Shown: positions 47,200 to 57,355, counted from the stretch's first letter. The stretch: 64,000 nucleotides of DNA from Aquimarina mytili (GCF_016735115.1 NZ_JAERQJ010000005.1:124001-188000); one strand, 5' to 3'. Made by a program: numbers and translations. The notes: generated by a model not told the origin, from the letters alone.

Positions 47200-48198
47200 A
47201 TGAATACAACAGCCAAATACATAAGCGAATTATTATATAGGTATGAATGTGTAATCTTACCAGGTTTTGGTGCTTTTTTAACAAGACGCCAACCTGCTAC
47301 GATACAAGAAAGCACCAATTCGTTTTATCCTCCTCAAAAACAAATATCTTTTAATAGCCAGTTAAAAAACAATGATGGTTTATTAGCAAACTACATTGCT
47401 TCTGCTGAAAATATTTCATACACCGATGCTGTAGCCAAAATTCAGCGATATGTATTATCACTTAATGAAAAAATGGCGCAAGGCAAACGTATAGAATTGG
47501 ATCATATTGGTGCATTTTTTACTTCAGTAGAAAACACCTTACAGTTTGAGCCATTACAAGATGTGAATTATCTTACCGAAGCATTTGGTTTAAGCTCTTT
47601 TGTTTCTCCTGTGATAAAACGTGAAGTTGAAATAAAGCGCGAGGTGTACAAAGAAGAAATTGAAGCCATTGAAGAAGTGGTACCTCTAACCTTTACTCCT
47701 GAAAAGCGCAAAGAGCGCCCTTATTTACAATATGCGGCAGCGGCTGCCATTGTGATAGGAATTGGAGGCTTTTTTGGCCTAAAACAAATAAGTGACAATA
47801 CGATAAGCTATAATCATCAAGAGTGGCAACAAGCTAACCAAGAAATAGAAAACAAAATCCAAGAAGCTACATTTGAAATTTCTAACCCGCTACCGGCTAT
47901 AAATCTTAATCTTATCAAAGAAGAAGAAACAACTACAGATTCCTCTACAGAGGTTGAAACTGTTTCTGGAAAATATCATATCGTTGCCGGAGCTTTTAGA
48001 ATAGCGTCTAACGCTAATAAAAAAGTTGAGCAATTAAAGAATCAAGGTTTTAATGCTCGCCTAATCGGAGTAAATAAATATGGCCTACATCAAGTAGTTT
48101 ACCAAAGTCATACTGATCGATTAGAAGCACTAAAAGCATTACGAAAGATTAAAAAAGAACAAAGTTCCAGAGCTTGGTTGTTTGTTGAAGAACTATAA
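47200..48198 (+). CDS. HU-CCDC81 and SPOR domain membrane protein
   Basis: This 332-residue protein has an N-terminal bacterial HU-CCDC81-type domain (about 1-125; YISELLYRYECVILPGFGAFL), a membrane helix (about 177-195), a linker, and a C-terminal SPOR domain (about 255-332; GKYHIVAGAFRIASNANKKV). SPOR domains bind denuded peptidoglycan at division sites. The HU-like part is cytoplasmic and could bind nucleic acid or polymerise. The protein thus spans the inner membrane and may link the cytoplasm to septal peptidoglycan. Confidence 0.92.
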   Translation: MNTTAKYISELLYRYECVILPGFGAFLTRRQPATIQESTNSFYPPQKQISFNSQLKNNDGLLANYIASAENISYTDAVAKIQRYVLSLNEKMAQGKRIELDHIGAFFTSVENTLQFEPLQDVNYLTEAFGLSSFVSPVIKREVEIKREVYKEEIEAIEEVVPLTFTPEKRKERPYLQYAAAAAIVIGIGGFFGLKQISDNTISYNHQEWQQANQEIENKIQEATFEISNPLPAINLNLIKEEETTTDSSTEVETVSGKYHIVAGAFRIASNANKKVEQLKNQGFNARLIGVNKYGLHQVVYQSHTDRLEALKALRKIKKEQSSRAWLFVEEL

Positions 48199-48402
48199 AT
48201 TCAAGAAATTTTTATTTCAAAGAAAACCGCATTGCATTTCATTTTTAGTAATATTCTTTTTGATTTGTAGTCATCATTTATACTTTTTGAGTAAAAACCT
48301 GATTGAATTCACAATCTACTCATTTCATTCTAAACCACTTTTATTCAACAGTATAGTGTAAGTTATCCAGACGTGACTATCTTTGCCAAAATTTTGTATC
48401 AC

Positions 48403-48912
48403 ATGGAAGCCAGATATCCTTCAGAATCTTGTACTACATTAACCGATTTAGTCTTAACAGGTGAAACCAATCCTCTTAATAATTTATTTGGAGGTGAGCT
48501 TTTGGCTCGTATGGATCGTGCAGCTGGTATTGCAGCTGGTAGGCATTCAAGAAGAATTGTAGTTACAGCCTCTGTAAATCATGTAGCATTTAATAAAGCT
48601 ATTCCGTTAGGTAGTGTAGTTACGGTTGAAGCTAAGGTTTCCAGGGCATTTAGATCCTCTATGGAGGTATATATAGATGTTTGGGTAGAAGACCGACAAA
48701 GTGGCGATAAAACCAAGGCTAACGAAGCCATATACACCTTTGTTGCCGTAAACGAAAGTGGGACACCCGTAGCGGTACCTCCTATTACACCAGAAACGCC
48801 ACTAGAAAAAGAACGTTTTGACGCCGCTTTGAGACGTAAACAATTAAGCTTGGTTTTGGCCGGTAAAATGAAACCTGATGATGCTACAGAACTAAAAGCA
48901 TTGTTTATATAG
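48403..48912 (+). CDS. Acyl-CoA thioesterase (hotdog fold)
   Basis: The ATG at 48403 gives 169 residues; the frame also opens from a GTG at 48373, which would add ten residues. The hotdog domain (about 8-130) shows NPLNNLFGGELLARMDRAAGIAAGR, the active-site pattern of the YciA/BACH group of acyl-CoA thioesterases (Asn near the start, Asp in MDRAA). It should hydrolyse acyl-CoAs in the cytoplasm. It stands as a single gene convergent with the DUF3667 gene. Confidence 0.92.
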   Translation: MEARYPSESCTTLTDLVLTGETNPLNNLFGGELLARMDRAAGIAAGRHSRRIVVTASVNHVAFNKAIPLGSVVTVEAKVSRAFRSSMEVYIDVWVEDRQSGDKTKANEAIYTFVAVNESGTPVAVPPITPETPLEKERFDAALRRKQLSLVLAGKMKPDDATELKALFI

Positions 48913-49037
48913 TCTTATCGGTTATATACTCTTATCAGGTAAAGAATCATGGATAGGCTCTACAGTCTTTGTTTTGTTTGTACACTTAAGTTTGAAGAAT
49001 TCAGCAAAGCTCTATTTAGTATTAATTATAGAGTAGC

Positions 49038-49874
49038 TTATTGCCCTAAAGCACTCCCCACAACACCAATAATAAAGCCTAAAAAGATCAAACCAATAAT
49101 CATTACGGCTGTAATCACTACAAACTTCAATAGCCTTACAATTACTTGACCAAACGAGAGATTATATAGCCTGGTATACGCGTAGGTATAATAAATTATT
49201 GTACTTCCTAATCCTAAAAAGTGAATTGTTGTTGTAAAAACTAAGCCTAGTAAAAAGAAAATCGTGGTTAAAAGAAATGTAAGCCCTTGTATATATGCAT
49301 TGATTACTAAATGCTCTCCATAATTATAGGGCTTCCAAAAGGTTAAAAAAGCAATTATGGCATAAAACGGTAAAAGCACAAAAGAAAACAAGTTATAGTA
49401 CTTCAATATCGTTTTTTGAATTTTTTCTCCTTGCGCCAGCTGCTTTTTTAATAATTCATCATGATCCAATACCTTTACATTATCTGACACGTTTTCATCA
49501 TTTGTCCTATCAGATAATATAACATCATTCATCGCCTCCATTTGTTTTTTATTTACCTCTCCAACTATACTAAGATAATCTTCAGAAAATTGATTGAATG
49601 CCAGTAATGAAATTGCAGCCCCGATAGCAAAGAAACCAAATGGGTTTACATATTTCTTTCGTGTTCCATCGATATACTCATTAAGCAGTACATGAGGAGA
49701 AGTGACAAGAGTTCTAATGGTAACAAAGTATCTATTATCCCACCCAAAAGCATTAGAAAACAGATCTTTGATCAAGTTCCTAAACGTAATTCGTTTTTTG
49801 ATGACTTTTGCCCCGCATTCGTCACAAAACTTAGTTTTAGACGTGATACTTTTTTTACAATTTTTACAATTCAT
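49038..49874 (-). CDS. DUF3667 membrane protein with zinc ribbon
   Basis: This 278-residue protein has an N-terminal zinc ribbon (C3, C6, C17, C20), the DUF3667 segment (RNLIKDLFSNAFGWDNRYFVTIRTLVTSP...KYVNPFGFFAIGAA) and four to five transmembrane helices. DUF3667 is common in Bacteroidota, with no known function. It lies 34 bp downstream of envC on the same strand and ends the run. Confidence 0.9.
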   Translation of the reverse strand: MNCKNCKKSITSKTKFCDECGAKVIKKRITFRNLIKDLFSNAFGWDNRYFVTIRTLVTSPHVLLNEYIDGTRKKYVNPFGFFAIGAAISLLAFNQFSEDYLSIVGEVNKKQMEAMNDVILSDRTNDENVSDNVKVLDHDELLKKQLAQGEKIQKTILKYYNLFSFVLLPFYAIIAFLTFWKPYNYGEHLVINAYIQGLTFLLTTIFFLLGLVFTTTIHFLGLGSTIIYYTYAYTRLYNLSFGQVIVRLLKFVVITAVMIIGLIFLGFIIGVVGSALGQ

Positions 49875-49908
49875 CCTTTATATTTAAGCCACTTTTTCAA
49901 GCTATAAA

Positions 49909-51138
49909 TTACATTCTATAAATCCAACTTTGAGGGTTTAATCGTTTGGCATTTTGGTAAATCAAGAACTTCATGATTGCTCTTCCTGTAGTGGGGTTTG
50001 TACGAACTTGTCCAATAGATTGTTTGGTCGTTACTTTTTGTCCTTCTTTAACAGAGATATTTTCGATATTATAGTATGTTGTGATATAATTACCATGTCT
50101 GATCTGTACGAGGCGACTTGCACCTTTTAGTTTTTGGATTGCTATCACCTCGCCTTCAAAAATTGCCCTGGCTTTTTCTCCCTTTCTTGTTTCGATTTCT
50201 ACACCGCTACTATTGATTTGTATGTTAGGTAATGTTGGATGTGGCTGGCGACCAAATTTTTTAGTCAATCTACCTGTACCCACAGGCCAAGGTAGTTTTC
50301 CTTTGTTAGATGTAAAATTATCTGCCAATACCTTGGCTTCTGCAGTTAATGCAAAAGTCGTGGCAGATCCCTTTTTAGTTACTTTTTTACCTGCTTTCTT
50401 ATTTGCCTTGGCTATAGCTTCTCTAATTAGCTTCTCTATAGCCTTATCGATAGCATTAGCCTGCTTTTCTTTTTCTTTTATTTGCTTGGTATACTTTCCT
50501 TGTTTTTTGCGAATAGAGGCCATTAAAACTTGCTGTTCCTTCTTTTCTTCTTGAAGTTTTTGTTGTGCTTCTCGATTTTCTGCAATTAAGGACTCTTTAT
50601 CTTCTTTTTGCGTTGATAAATTTCTGTTTAATTTCTGAAGCTCTTGAGTATTGCTCTCTATTCTGATTGCTTGTTCTTTGCGATGTTCATTATACTGCTT
50701 CATATATTGCAATCGCTTGTAGGCCTGCGCAAAATTTGATGATGAGAGCAAAAACATAATCCTACTCTGGTGTGATTTACTCTTATATGATTTTTTGATC
50801 ATTCGGGCATAATCCTCTCTAAGAACTTTAAGCTCTTTACGATATACATCGATTTTTTTGAGATTCGTATTGATCTCTCTGGTAAGTAAATTAGCTTGTT
50901 GATTTGTAATTTTTATAAGGTTTTGACGTGTACTGATTTGTGAATTAATCGCTTCAACTTCGTCAAGTACAGAACGTTCTTTGAGCTTATTATCCGCTCT
51001 TAATTGTTTCATTTGCTCTATTTCTTGCCTAAGCCGCTGTCTTTCTTCTTCTAATTGTTGTTGTTTAACACTTTGAGCAAAAGAAGAAGTACAAATCAAC
51101 AATAAACCAATTAAATATGTAAACTGTAATGTTCTCAT
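49909..51138 (-). CDS. envC: EnvC-like murein hydrolase activator (degenerate LytM)
   Basis: This 409-residue protein has a signal peptide (1-21), long coiled coils (about 22-255) and a C-terminal M23/LytM-type domain (about 285-405). The zinc-binding residues of active LytM enzymes are lost: the HxGxD segment reads NSSGVEIET and the HxH segment is absent. This is the EnvC pattern, in which the protein activates division amidases rather than cutting peptidoglycan. Its start overlaps the DUF4292 stop by 4 bp (ATGA). Confidence 0.92.
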   Translation of the reverse strand: MRTLQFTYLIGLLLICTSSFAQSVKQQQLEEERQRLRQEIEQMKQLRADNKLKERSVLDEVEAINSQISTRQNLIKITNQQANLLTREINTNLKKIDVYRKELKVLREDYARMIKKSYKSKSHQSRIMFLLSSSNFAQAYKRLQYMKQYNEHRKEQAIRIESNTQELQKLNRNLSTQKEDKESLIAENREAQQKLQEEKKEQQVLMASIRKKQGKYTKQIKEKEKQANAIDKAIEKLIREAIAKANKKAGKKVTKKGSATTFALTAEAKVLADNFTSNKGKLPWPVGTGRLTKKFGRQPHPTLPNIQINSSGVEIETRKGEKARAIFEGEVIAIQKLKGASRLVQIRHGNYITTYYNIENISVKEGQKVTTKQSIGQVRTNPTTGRAIMKFLIYQNAKRLNPQSWIYRM

Positions 51139-51908
51139 TGAATAGTCACTTCCTTATATCCTGATGGTATTTTAAACGGAAAACTTACCGTAGCATTGTA
51201 ATCAACTTGTTTATAATCTATACCTATCATGGTTTTATCCTTTCCTTGCAATGCTTCAATATAAATCTCTTTAGGAAACTCTTGATTACCCACTTTTTGA
51301 TAACTCTGGTAATTGATCGTTAATATTCTATTATCTATGGGCTGTTTTAATTGTTGAGACGCTATTTTAAAACTATCTGGATGTATTAAAAATAAGCGTT
51401 CAAATAAAGCTAGCTCTGTTTTTGGTCGAAGTTGATAGCTCTTATTTGTAATTAATGCCTTGTATTTATCATCTCTTAGGTTAAATAATGCTTGGCCCAA
51501 TAACAACTGTTGTACCTTATCAAAATCAAGATCATCAGTACCCAGCCAATCGCTTAGCATTTTAAAATCACCATCAAAATAAGTGTTATTGATTTTTTCG
51601 TAGTAGCTTACTTTTTCTGGAGTAATTAATACTTTTGCAAGGGTAATCCCAAGCATTTTTACACTAATCCAAATGGTTTTATCTTTTTCAAATCGAAGGG
51701 TAGCATTTGGGCTAAAGGATTTTTTTCCATCATCATATCTTACTTTTATTTTGGCATTAAGGGTTTCAAAATTGAAAGCTCGATTATAATGATTAGCAAT
51801 GATTTTTTCTGCGTTTAGTTTTTTGATTCCAGATTCGCTAACAGCTTTGGTTCCTTTACAAGAACTTAGAACCATTATAAAACATAGTAAATACAATATT
51901 CTGTTCAT
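51135..51908 (-). CDS. DUF4292 lipoprotein
   Basis: This 257-residue protein has a lipoprotein signal (CFIMVLSSC, Cys17) and the DUF4292 body (ANHYNRAFNFETLNAKIKVRYDDG; WISVKMLGITLAKVLITPEKV). The fold is predicted to resemble LolA/LolB lipid-binding barrels, so it may handle lipoproteins or lipids in the periplasm; that is inference. It lies 6 bp after the TPR gene and is coupled to envC. Confidence 0.92.
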   Translation of the reverse strand: MNRILYLLCFIMVLSSCKGTKAVSESGIKKLNAEKIIANHYNRAFNFETLNAKIKVRYDDGKKSFSPNATLRFEKDKTIWISVKMLGITLAKVLITPEKVSYYEKINNTYFDGDFKMLSDWLGTDDLDFDKVQQLLLGQALFNLRDDKYKALITNKSYQLRPKTELALFERLFLIHPDSFKIASQQLKQPIDNRILTINYQSYQKVGNQEFPKEIYIEALQGKDKTMIGIDYKQVDYNATVSFPFKIPSGYKEVTIQ

Positions 51909-51914
51909 TAACCC

Positions 51915-53288
51915 TTATGATTTTTTCTGAAGTTGCACGACCTTTTCTTTATATTCTGTAGCTTTTTCAACATTACCTAGTTTTTGATAGGCTTCACTAA
52001 TTTGTGAATAAAAGTCGGATTCCATTTTTAGGTCATCTATCACATAATCTATACCAAGAGTAAGTGTTTCTATGGCTTCTTGTGATCTTTCTAAATTAAT
52101 TAACGATACTCCATTGATTAAATAGAAGATAGGTTGTGCCGGGTACATTTCTAATGCTAATTTGCTACCTATTTCGGCTTTATCATATCGTTTCAAATCT
52201 AATTGCAAAAGAAGAATTCTTTTCAGTAATGAAAAATCATTGGCACTACTTTTAATACCACGTTCGTAAAAATTAAGCGCTAATTCTTTTTGATCTTTTT
52301 TGTAATAGTAATGCCCAAGCTCTGTAAGTACTTTTGTATTATTACTTCCTGTAGATAGAACAGTAATAATATCTGTTAGTTGAGATTCGTACTGTGGGTT
52401 ATTATCCAGAAATAGCAAAAAATCGTGGATAACTTTATATTTAGATTCGATGTCTATTTTTTCGCTTTTTAAGGCAATTTTCATAGAACGAATTGCTTCA
52501 TCGGTCTTGTTATCTTCAAGATAAAACTTATATAGTGCCAGGTGTACCAGTTCTGATTTTGGTTTCTTTTCCAATAATCGTTGTGCAACCTGATATGCCT
52601 TGTTTTTTTGATTATCCTTGCTATAGAGGTAGATTAAATTAAGATAGTTTTGTTCTACTTTAGGTTTTTCTTTGATACTGTTTTCTAATCGAGAAATTTG
52701 ATTGTTGGGATCCGTAATTTTTGCAGAGATCTTTTTTCGTAATTGTATACGGTACTCATCAACACCAAGTTCTTCATTTAATTCATCTATAACCGTCAAA
52801 GCATCATCATATCGTTTTTCATGAAAATATAAATTAGCCAGTTGCTCTTTAAACATAGAATTATAGCGAACTAGTTTTTCAACTATTTCTATTGACTCTT
52901 TATATTTTTGCTGTTTAAAATAGCATTCAAACAGTAGTTCTAAAACATGCCTATCATTTGGTTTTTCTTTGCGTACCTTATTAAAGTTTTGCTCTGCCCG
53001 TTCGTATAATTTGAGTTCTAGATAGTTTTTTCCTAATTCTAAATATAGAAAATTAGGTTTTGGATCTATTGCAACACATTTTTCTAAAGCCTCAATGGCT
53101 TTATCATGATTTGTGATTGCTTTTTGTTTTAGCGCTTCAAAAAAGTTTTCCTGAAATTCGTCAGAAACATTTCCTAAATCATCAATATTTACCTCTTGCT
53201 TAGGTTCTATTTCTTGAGAAAAAGAAATACGGCTTCCTATTACAAGAAATAGACATAAAAGGTATATATGTTTCCGATACTTAATCAT
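51915..53288 (-). CDS. Exported TPR protein
   Basis: This 457-residue protein has a signal peptide (about 1-24) and then tetratricopeptide repeats through nearly its whole length (from NFLYLELGKNYLELKLYERAEQNF to SQISEAYQKLGNVEKATEY). It has no catalytic domain and probably acts as a periplasmic or outer-membrane scaffold. It lies between the nucleotidyltransferase (32 bp) and DUF4292 (6 bp) genes, an arrangement I recall in other Flavobacteriaceae. Confidence 0.9.
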   Translation of the reverse strand: MIKYRKHIYLLCLFLVIGSRISFSQEIEPKQEVNIDDLGNVSDEFQENFFEALKQKAITNHDKAIEALEKCVAIDPKPNFLYLELGKNYLELKLYERAEQNFNKVRKEKPNDRHVLELLFECYFKQQKYKESIEIVEKLVRYNSMFKEQLANLYFHEKRYDDALTVIDELNEELGVDEYRIQLRKKISAKITDPNNQISRLENSIKEKPKVEQNYLNLIYLYSKDNQKNKAYQVAQRLLEKKPKSELVHLALYKFYLEDNKTDEAIRSMKIALKSEKIDIESKYKVIHDFLLFLDNNPQYESQLTDIITVLSTGSNNTKVLTELGHYYYKKDQKELALNFYERGIKSSANDFSLLKRILLLQLDLKRYDKAEIGSKLALEMYPAQPIFYLINGVSLINLERSQEAIETLTLGIDYVIDDLKMESDFYSQISEAYQKLGNVEKATEYKEKVVQLQKKS

Positions 53289-53320
53289 AAAACTCTACGA
53301 AGTTATTCCTACATCACAAA

Positions 53321-54337
53321 TTATTCTAAAACAGAATAGTCTCCTATACTTACTGTTTTAAACTTTCCATCGTAGATGGCATTGTTCCCAATCATAGCAT
53401 TGTGTAAGTTAGCATTTTTTATGACAGTTTGGGTCTGTATCAGGCTATTTTTAATAGTTGAGTCCTCAATAGTACATCCATTTCCAACAGAAACATTAGG
53501 ACCTATAGTTGTATTACGTAGCGTTACCCCTTCTCCAATGTAACAAGGCGGAATTATTGTTGTGTTGTCCTGGGTTACTGTTTCGCTAACCAATTTTTCG
53601 CCATCTTTTTGCAAAAAACCTAGCATCCTAGAATTCGTCTCTACAGTCACATTTTTGTTTCCACAATCCATCCATTCATCTACTTTTCCTGTAACAAAAA
53701 CTTTGCCACTTGCCATCATTCTTTTAATTCCGTCATTAATTTGGTATTCTCCTCCATTAATGATGTTATTATCCAATACATATTGAAGTTCGTTTTTAAG
53801 CACTCCAACATCTTTAAAATAATAGATTCCTATCACGGCAAGATCTGATACAAATTCTTGTGGCTTTTCTACCAGTTCTACTATTTCATTTTTGTCGTTA
53901 AGTTTTACTACTCCATATGCTTCTGGTTGGTCTACTTGTTTTACCCAAATAACAGAATCTGCTTCTTTATCTAAATTAAAATCTGCTCTAATTAAGGTAT
54001 CTGCATAGGCAATCACTGCAGGTCCAGATAATGATTCTTTTGCAGACATAATTGCGTGACCTGTACCTAATGGTCGATCTTGTCTATAAATCGATGCCTT
54101 TGCTCCCAAGCCTTCGGCCAATTCGGTTAAACTAGAAACTACATCATCTCCAAAAAAAGCAGGATCTCCTAAAATAAAGGCTATTTCATCAATAGGTTCT
54201 CCTAAAACCTTAGCAATATCAGATACTAATCGGTGTACAATAGGTTTACCGGCTACTGGTATTAATGGTTTAGGAACTGTAAGCGTATGAGGTCTAAGTC
54301 TAGATCCTCTTCCTGCCATAGGTACAATAATTTTCAT
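53321..54337 (-). CDS. Sugar-phosphate nucleotidyltransferase
   Basis: This 338-residue enzyme makes a nucleotide sugar. The nucleotide-binding motif PMAGRGSRLRPHTLTVPKPL is at 6-25, followed by a Rossmann-like domain (to about 235) and a left-handed beta-helix of hexapeptide repeats (about 255-338; IGEGVTLRNTTIGPNVSVGN). Candidates are mannose-1-phosphate guanylyltransferase or glucose-1-phosphate thymidylyltransferase; the specificity is not clear. It sits with a flippase gene, so the sugar may feed a surface polysaccharide. Confidence 0.9.
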   Translation of the reverse strand: MKIIVPMAGRGSRLRPHTLTVPKPLIPVAGKPIVHRLVSDIAKVLGEPIDEIAFILGDPAFFGDDVVSSLTELAEGLGAKASIYRQDRPLGTGHAIMSAKESLSGPAVIAYADTLIRADFNLDKEADSVIWVKQVDQPEAYGVVKLNDKNEIVELVEKPQEFVSDLAVIGIYYFKDVGVLKNELQYVLDNNIINGGEYQINDGIKRMMASGKVFVTGKVDEWMDCGNKNVTVETNSRMLGFLQKDGEKLVSETVTQDNTTIIPPCYIGEGVTLRNTTIGPNVSVGNGCTIEDSTIKNSLIQTQTVIKNANLHNAMIGNNAIYDGKFKTVSIGDYSVLE

Positions 54338-54366
54338 ATAGTTTTGTTGGTTTTTGTGTTGTTATC

Positions 54367-54801
54367 TTATTTCACTCCAGTACTTCCAAATCCTCCTTCG
54401 CCTCTTGATGTTTCGGACAATTCTGCTACTTCTATCCATTCTGCACGTTCATGCTTGGCTATAACCATTTGTGCAACTCGCTCCCCGTTTTCGATTACAA
54501 AATCTTCATTAGATAGATTTACTAAAATTACTCCTACCTCACCTCGATAATCTGCATCAATAGTTCCAGGAGCATTAAGCACGGTAATTCCTTTTTTTGC
54601 TGCTAAGCCACTTCGCGGTCTAACTTGGGCTTCATAACCAACTGGCAACTCTATAAACAAGCCTGTTTTGATAATTGTCCTCTCTAAAGGTTTTAAAGTA
54701 ATGGGATCTGAAATATTAGCTCTCAGGTCCATTCCTGCAGAAGCAATTGTTTCGTAATGTGGGAGATCATGTGTAGATCTATTGATAATTTTAATTTGCA
54801 T
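54367..54801 (-). CDS. dut: dUTP diphosphatase
   Basis: This 144-residue enzyme hydrolyses dUTP to dUMP and pyrophosphate. All five trimeric dUTPase motifs are present: [30 protein letters not shown] (catalytic Asp and uracil-binding hairpin), GERVAQMVI and the C-terminal [10 protein letters not shown] arm. Length is normal. Located 29 bp after the last base of its upstream neighbour reading downstream toward the nucleotidyltransferase gene, within the envelope operon. Confidence 0.96.
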   Translation of the reverse strand: MQIKIINRSTHDLPHYETIASAGMDLRANISDPITLKPLERTIIKTGLFIELPVGYEAQVRPRSGLAAKKGITVLNAPGTIDADYRGEVGVILVNLSNEDFVIENGERVAQMVIAKHERAEWIEVAELSETSRGEGGFGSTGVK

Positions 54802-54831
54802 ATTTAGAATAACACTTGATTTTGTGAGTGT

Positions 54832-56286
54832 TTATTTTTTTAATATTCGACTTAATTCCTTCTTTTCGGCGGCGTACAAAATTACTAAAAACAGTAGTAA
54901 CAACGGGATAGAAATCAAATAATTACTATCGAACACATAAAAAGACACGATCGAAAAACCAACTGATAGTACAAGGTATGCCCCTATCTTTTTGAGGTTA
55001 TATGGAATAGGATAATATTTTCTTCCAAAATACCATGATAATAGCATCATTGAACCATATGCAGCCAAAGTAGCGATTGCTGATCCGACATAGCTATATT
55101 TCGGAATTAACGCAAAATTAAGTACAAGTGTAATTATGGCCCCTATAACCGAAATGTAAGCTCCAAATTTGGTCCTATCGGTAATTTTGTACCAAACGGA
55201 TAGGTTATGATAAATCCCTAAACAAAAATTTGCAAGTAGAATTATAGGAACTACGATCATAGCTTCCCAATATTCGGGCTTTCGAATCATGAATTGTTTG
55301 AGTATATCTGAAAACGTAACAATAACGATCAAGATAAAAGATCCAAAAATCACAAAATATTTAGTTATCGTAGCATAGGTTACTGGTGCATTTTTTTCTT
55401 TAGCATGACTAAAAAAGAAAGGTTCGATCCCCATCCTAAATGCCGTAGCGAATAACGTCATAAATAAAGCCAGCTTATAACATGCAGCATAGGCTCCAGA
55501 ATCAAACAATCCTTGTTTCGGACCCAAAATTGCTTCTAATAGGATTTTATCAAAACTTTCATTAATTGCAAATGCAACACCTGAAATCAATATGGGGGTT
55601 CCGTAACCAATCATTCTGCTCCAAAGCTCTTTATCAAACTCATACTTAACCTTAAAATAAAAAGGAAGCATTACTAATAGCGTAAATCCACTGGCGAGTA
55701 TGTTAGCTATTAAGATATACTGAATTTGAAAATCTTCTATGTAGATGCCTTTCAACATTTCTACTTTCTCTGAAAGGTTTGGCAAGAATATAAGAAAGAA
55801 GATATTGAAGGTAACATTGATAACAACATTGCTAATCTTAATTACCGAATAACGGATTGGCCTTTCTTGAGCACGCAAACTTGCAAAAGGAATAATAACC
55901 AGGGCATCTAATGCCAGAATCAATATTACATATATTAAAAATTCTTTATCAATACCTAAAAGTGACGCTATAATGTCTTGCGAAAAAACTGAGGTGATCA
56001 CAAAAAGTAAGGTAGTTACTGCTATAGAAATAGATGCAGTACTTGTCACCTTTTTCTTATAACTATTTATATTCCAAAATCTAAAAAAGGAGGTCTCCAT
56101 TCCATAAGCTAGTACCACGTTAAAAACCACCATCCACGAAAATAAAATGGTAACACGACCAAATGATATGGGGCCATCGAGATATTTAGTATGCACAATT
56201 ACCAATAGAAAAGACAACATTCTAGGAAGTACTGTTGCTAGTCCGTAAATAAAAGTTTGTTTAAATAATTTCTGAAATATGCTCAA
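54832..56286 (-). CDS. Wzx-like polysaccharide flippase (MOP superfamily)
   Basis: This 484-residue protein has twelve to fourteen hydrophobic helices and the MATE/MOP layout. The start FIYGLATVLPRMLSFLLVIVHT and YGTPILISGVAFAINESFDK in the middle are typical of oligosaccharide flippases of Flavobacteriaceae. It should move lipid-linked sugars across the inner membrane. It is the first gene of the run flippase-dut-nucleotidyltransferase-TPR-DUF4292-envC. Confidence 0.92.
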   Translation of the reverse strand: MSIFQKLFKQTFIYGLATVLPRMLSFLLVIVHTKYLDGPISFGRVTILFSWMVVFNVVLAYGMETSFFRFWNINSYKKKVTSTASISIAVTTLLFVITSVFSQDIIASLLGIDKEFLIYVILILALDALVIIPFASLRAQERPIRYSVIKISNVVINVTFNIFFLIFLPNLSEKVEMLKGIYIEDFQIQYILIANILASGFTLLVMLPFYFKVKYEFDKELWSRMIGYGTPILISGVAFAINESFDKILLEAILGPKQGLFDSGAYAACYKLALFMTLFATAFRMGIEPFFFSHAKEKNAPVTYATITKYFVIFGSFILIVIVTFSDILKQFMIRKPEYWEAMIVVPIILLANFCLGIYHNLSVWYKITDRTKFGAYISVIGAIITLVLNFALIPKYSYVGSAIATLAAYGSMMLLSWYFGRKYYPIPYNLKKIGAYLVLSVGFSIVSFYVFDSNYLISIPLLLLFLVILYAAEKKELSRILKK

Positions 56287-56347
56287 TGGATGAAATAATT
56301 GTGTGGATAAAAATACAATTTTTTATGTCGGAAATTGCTAAAGCAGG

Positions 56348-56827
56348 TTATTGCCTTTTTTCTATCTCAAGAGTTGGGTATATATATTCTTTTTTACCCT
56401 GACTTGTTTTAATAACTAACGTATTTGCTGTTAACCAACCATCTTCAATTAAAAAATCATAAATTAATCCATCATTATCTGTTATAACAGGAATTTTTAT
56501 GCTGTCTGAAAGTATTGCAACTTTATAAAATAGGTTTTTAGAATAATATGGAGCTTCAAAATCTGTGGGTTCTAAATTGTGTTGTAAAGGATAATAACGA
56601 TTAAGATCCCCTAGGGTTTTGATTTGTGGGTCGTCTATATAGGTAGTATTAAAAACCGGACCTGGCTGCTCATCATCAAAATGAGGATTTTTATAATCAA
56701 ATTTTTGAGTGATTTTAAAATCTGCATCATCGATTAATGCACCCGATTTAGTATTATTACTACAGGCCATTAAGAAAAAGAAAAGAGATACAAGGTTAAT
56801 TAAGAAAAATCTTATCATACGCAGCAT
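56348..56827 (-). CDS. Lipoprotein of unknown function
   Basis: This 159-residue protein has a lipoprotein signal (hydrophobic residues 5-20, lipobox FLMAC, Cys22). The mature part has no recognisable domain. It lies 27 bp after another lipoprotein gene and 61 bp before the flippase gene, all on one strand. Confidence 0.7.
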   Translation of the reverse strand: MLRMIRFFLINLVSLFFFLMACSNNTKSGALIDDADFKITQKFDYKNPHFDDEQPGPVFNTTYIDDPQIKTLGDLNRYYPLQHNLEPTDFEAPYYSKNLFYKVAILSDSIKIPVITDNDGLIYDFLIEDGWLTANTLVIKTSQGKKEYIYPTLEIEKRQ

Positions 56828-56854
56828 ATATTAGATGAAGATATTAAATATTGT

Positions 56855-57355
56855 CTATTGCTTATTTCGCATAGGCATCGCGATCATTGGTTTTTCTGCC
56901 AGATTATCTATCTTAAAATAGTCTTCTTTATTACCTTTAGTAAACACTACAATACACTCATTTCCGGTTAATTTAAATGGGATTTTTTCTTCGACAATTG
57001 GTGCCGAATTTCCAAATTCTTCTTTTGAATCAGCACTCATAACTAAACTCTTCCTTTTGGCAGGATATGTGTATCGGCCAACATAAATTGCTTCGTTGTT
57101 AGGCTTTAATTTTACCTTTTTTCCTTTAAAATACACATAGTTAACTACAATATCTTCGTTTTTTTTGATGGGAAGATATATGGTAAAACCCGAACCAGCT
57201 TCTTCGCGTCCTGCCGCCCATTTTTGAAAATATGCATTTTCTATTGTGATTGAAACGACTTCATCTACGTTCTGACTACTGGCACATTGTGTAAACAAAG
57301 GTAGTGCTGCCAGAGAAATAGCTATTTTACCAACTATGTTTTTAAAATTTATCAT
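56855..57355 (-). CDS. Lipoprotein of unknown function
   Basis: This 166-residue protein has a lipoprotein signal (ISLAALPLFTQC, Cys24) and a beta-rich mature domain (FTIYLPIKKNEDIVVNYVYFKGKKVKL). It is followed by a second lipoprotein gene. It is separated from atpG by a strong terminator, so it needs its own promoter; none is obvious. Confidence 0.72.
   Translation of the reverse strand: MINFKNIVGKIAISLAALPLFTQCASSQNVDEVVSITIENAYFQKWAAGREEAGSGFTIYLPIKKNEDIVVNYVYFKGKKVKLKPNNEAIYVGRYTYPAKRKSLVMSADSKEEFGNSAPIVEEKIPFKLTGNECIVVFTKGNKEDYFKIDNLAEKPMIAMPMRNKQ

Noticed and set aside
47070..47318. Minus-strand frame of 82 codons overlapping the HU-SPOR gene start
   Set aside because: It covers the strong promoter and the first codons of a well-supported gene on the other strand, and its protein has no domain.
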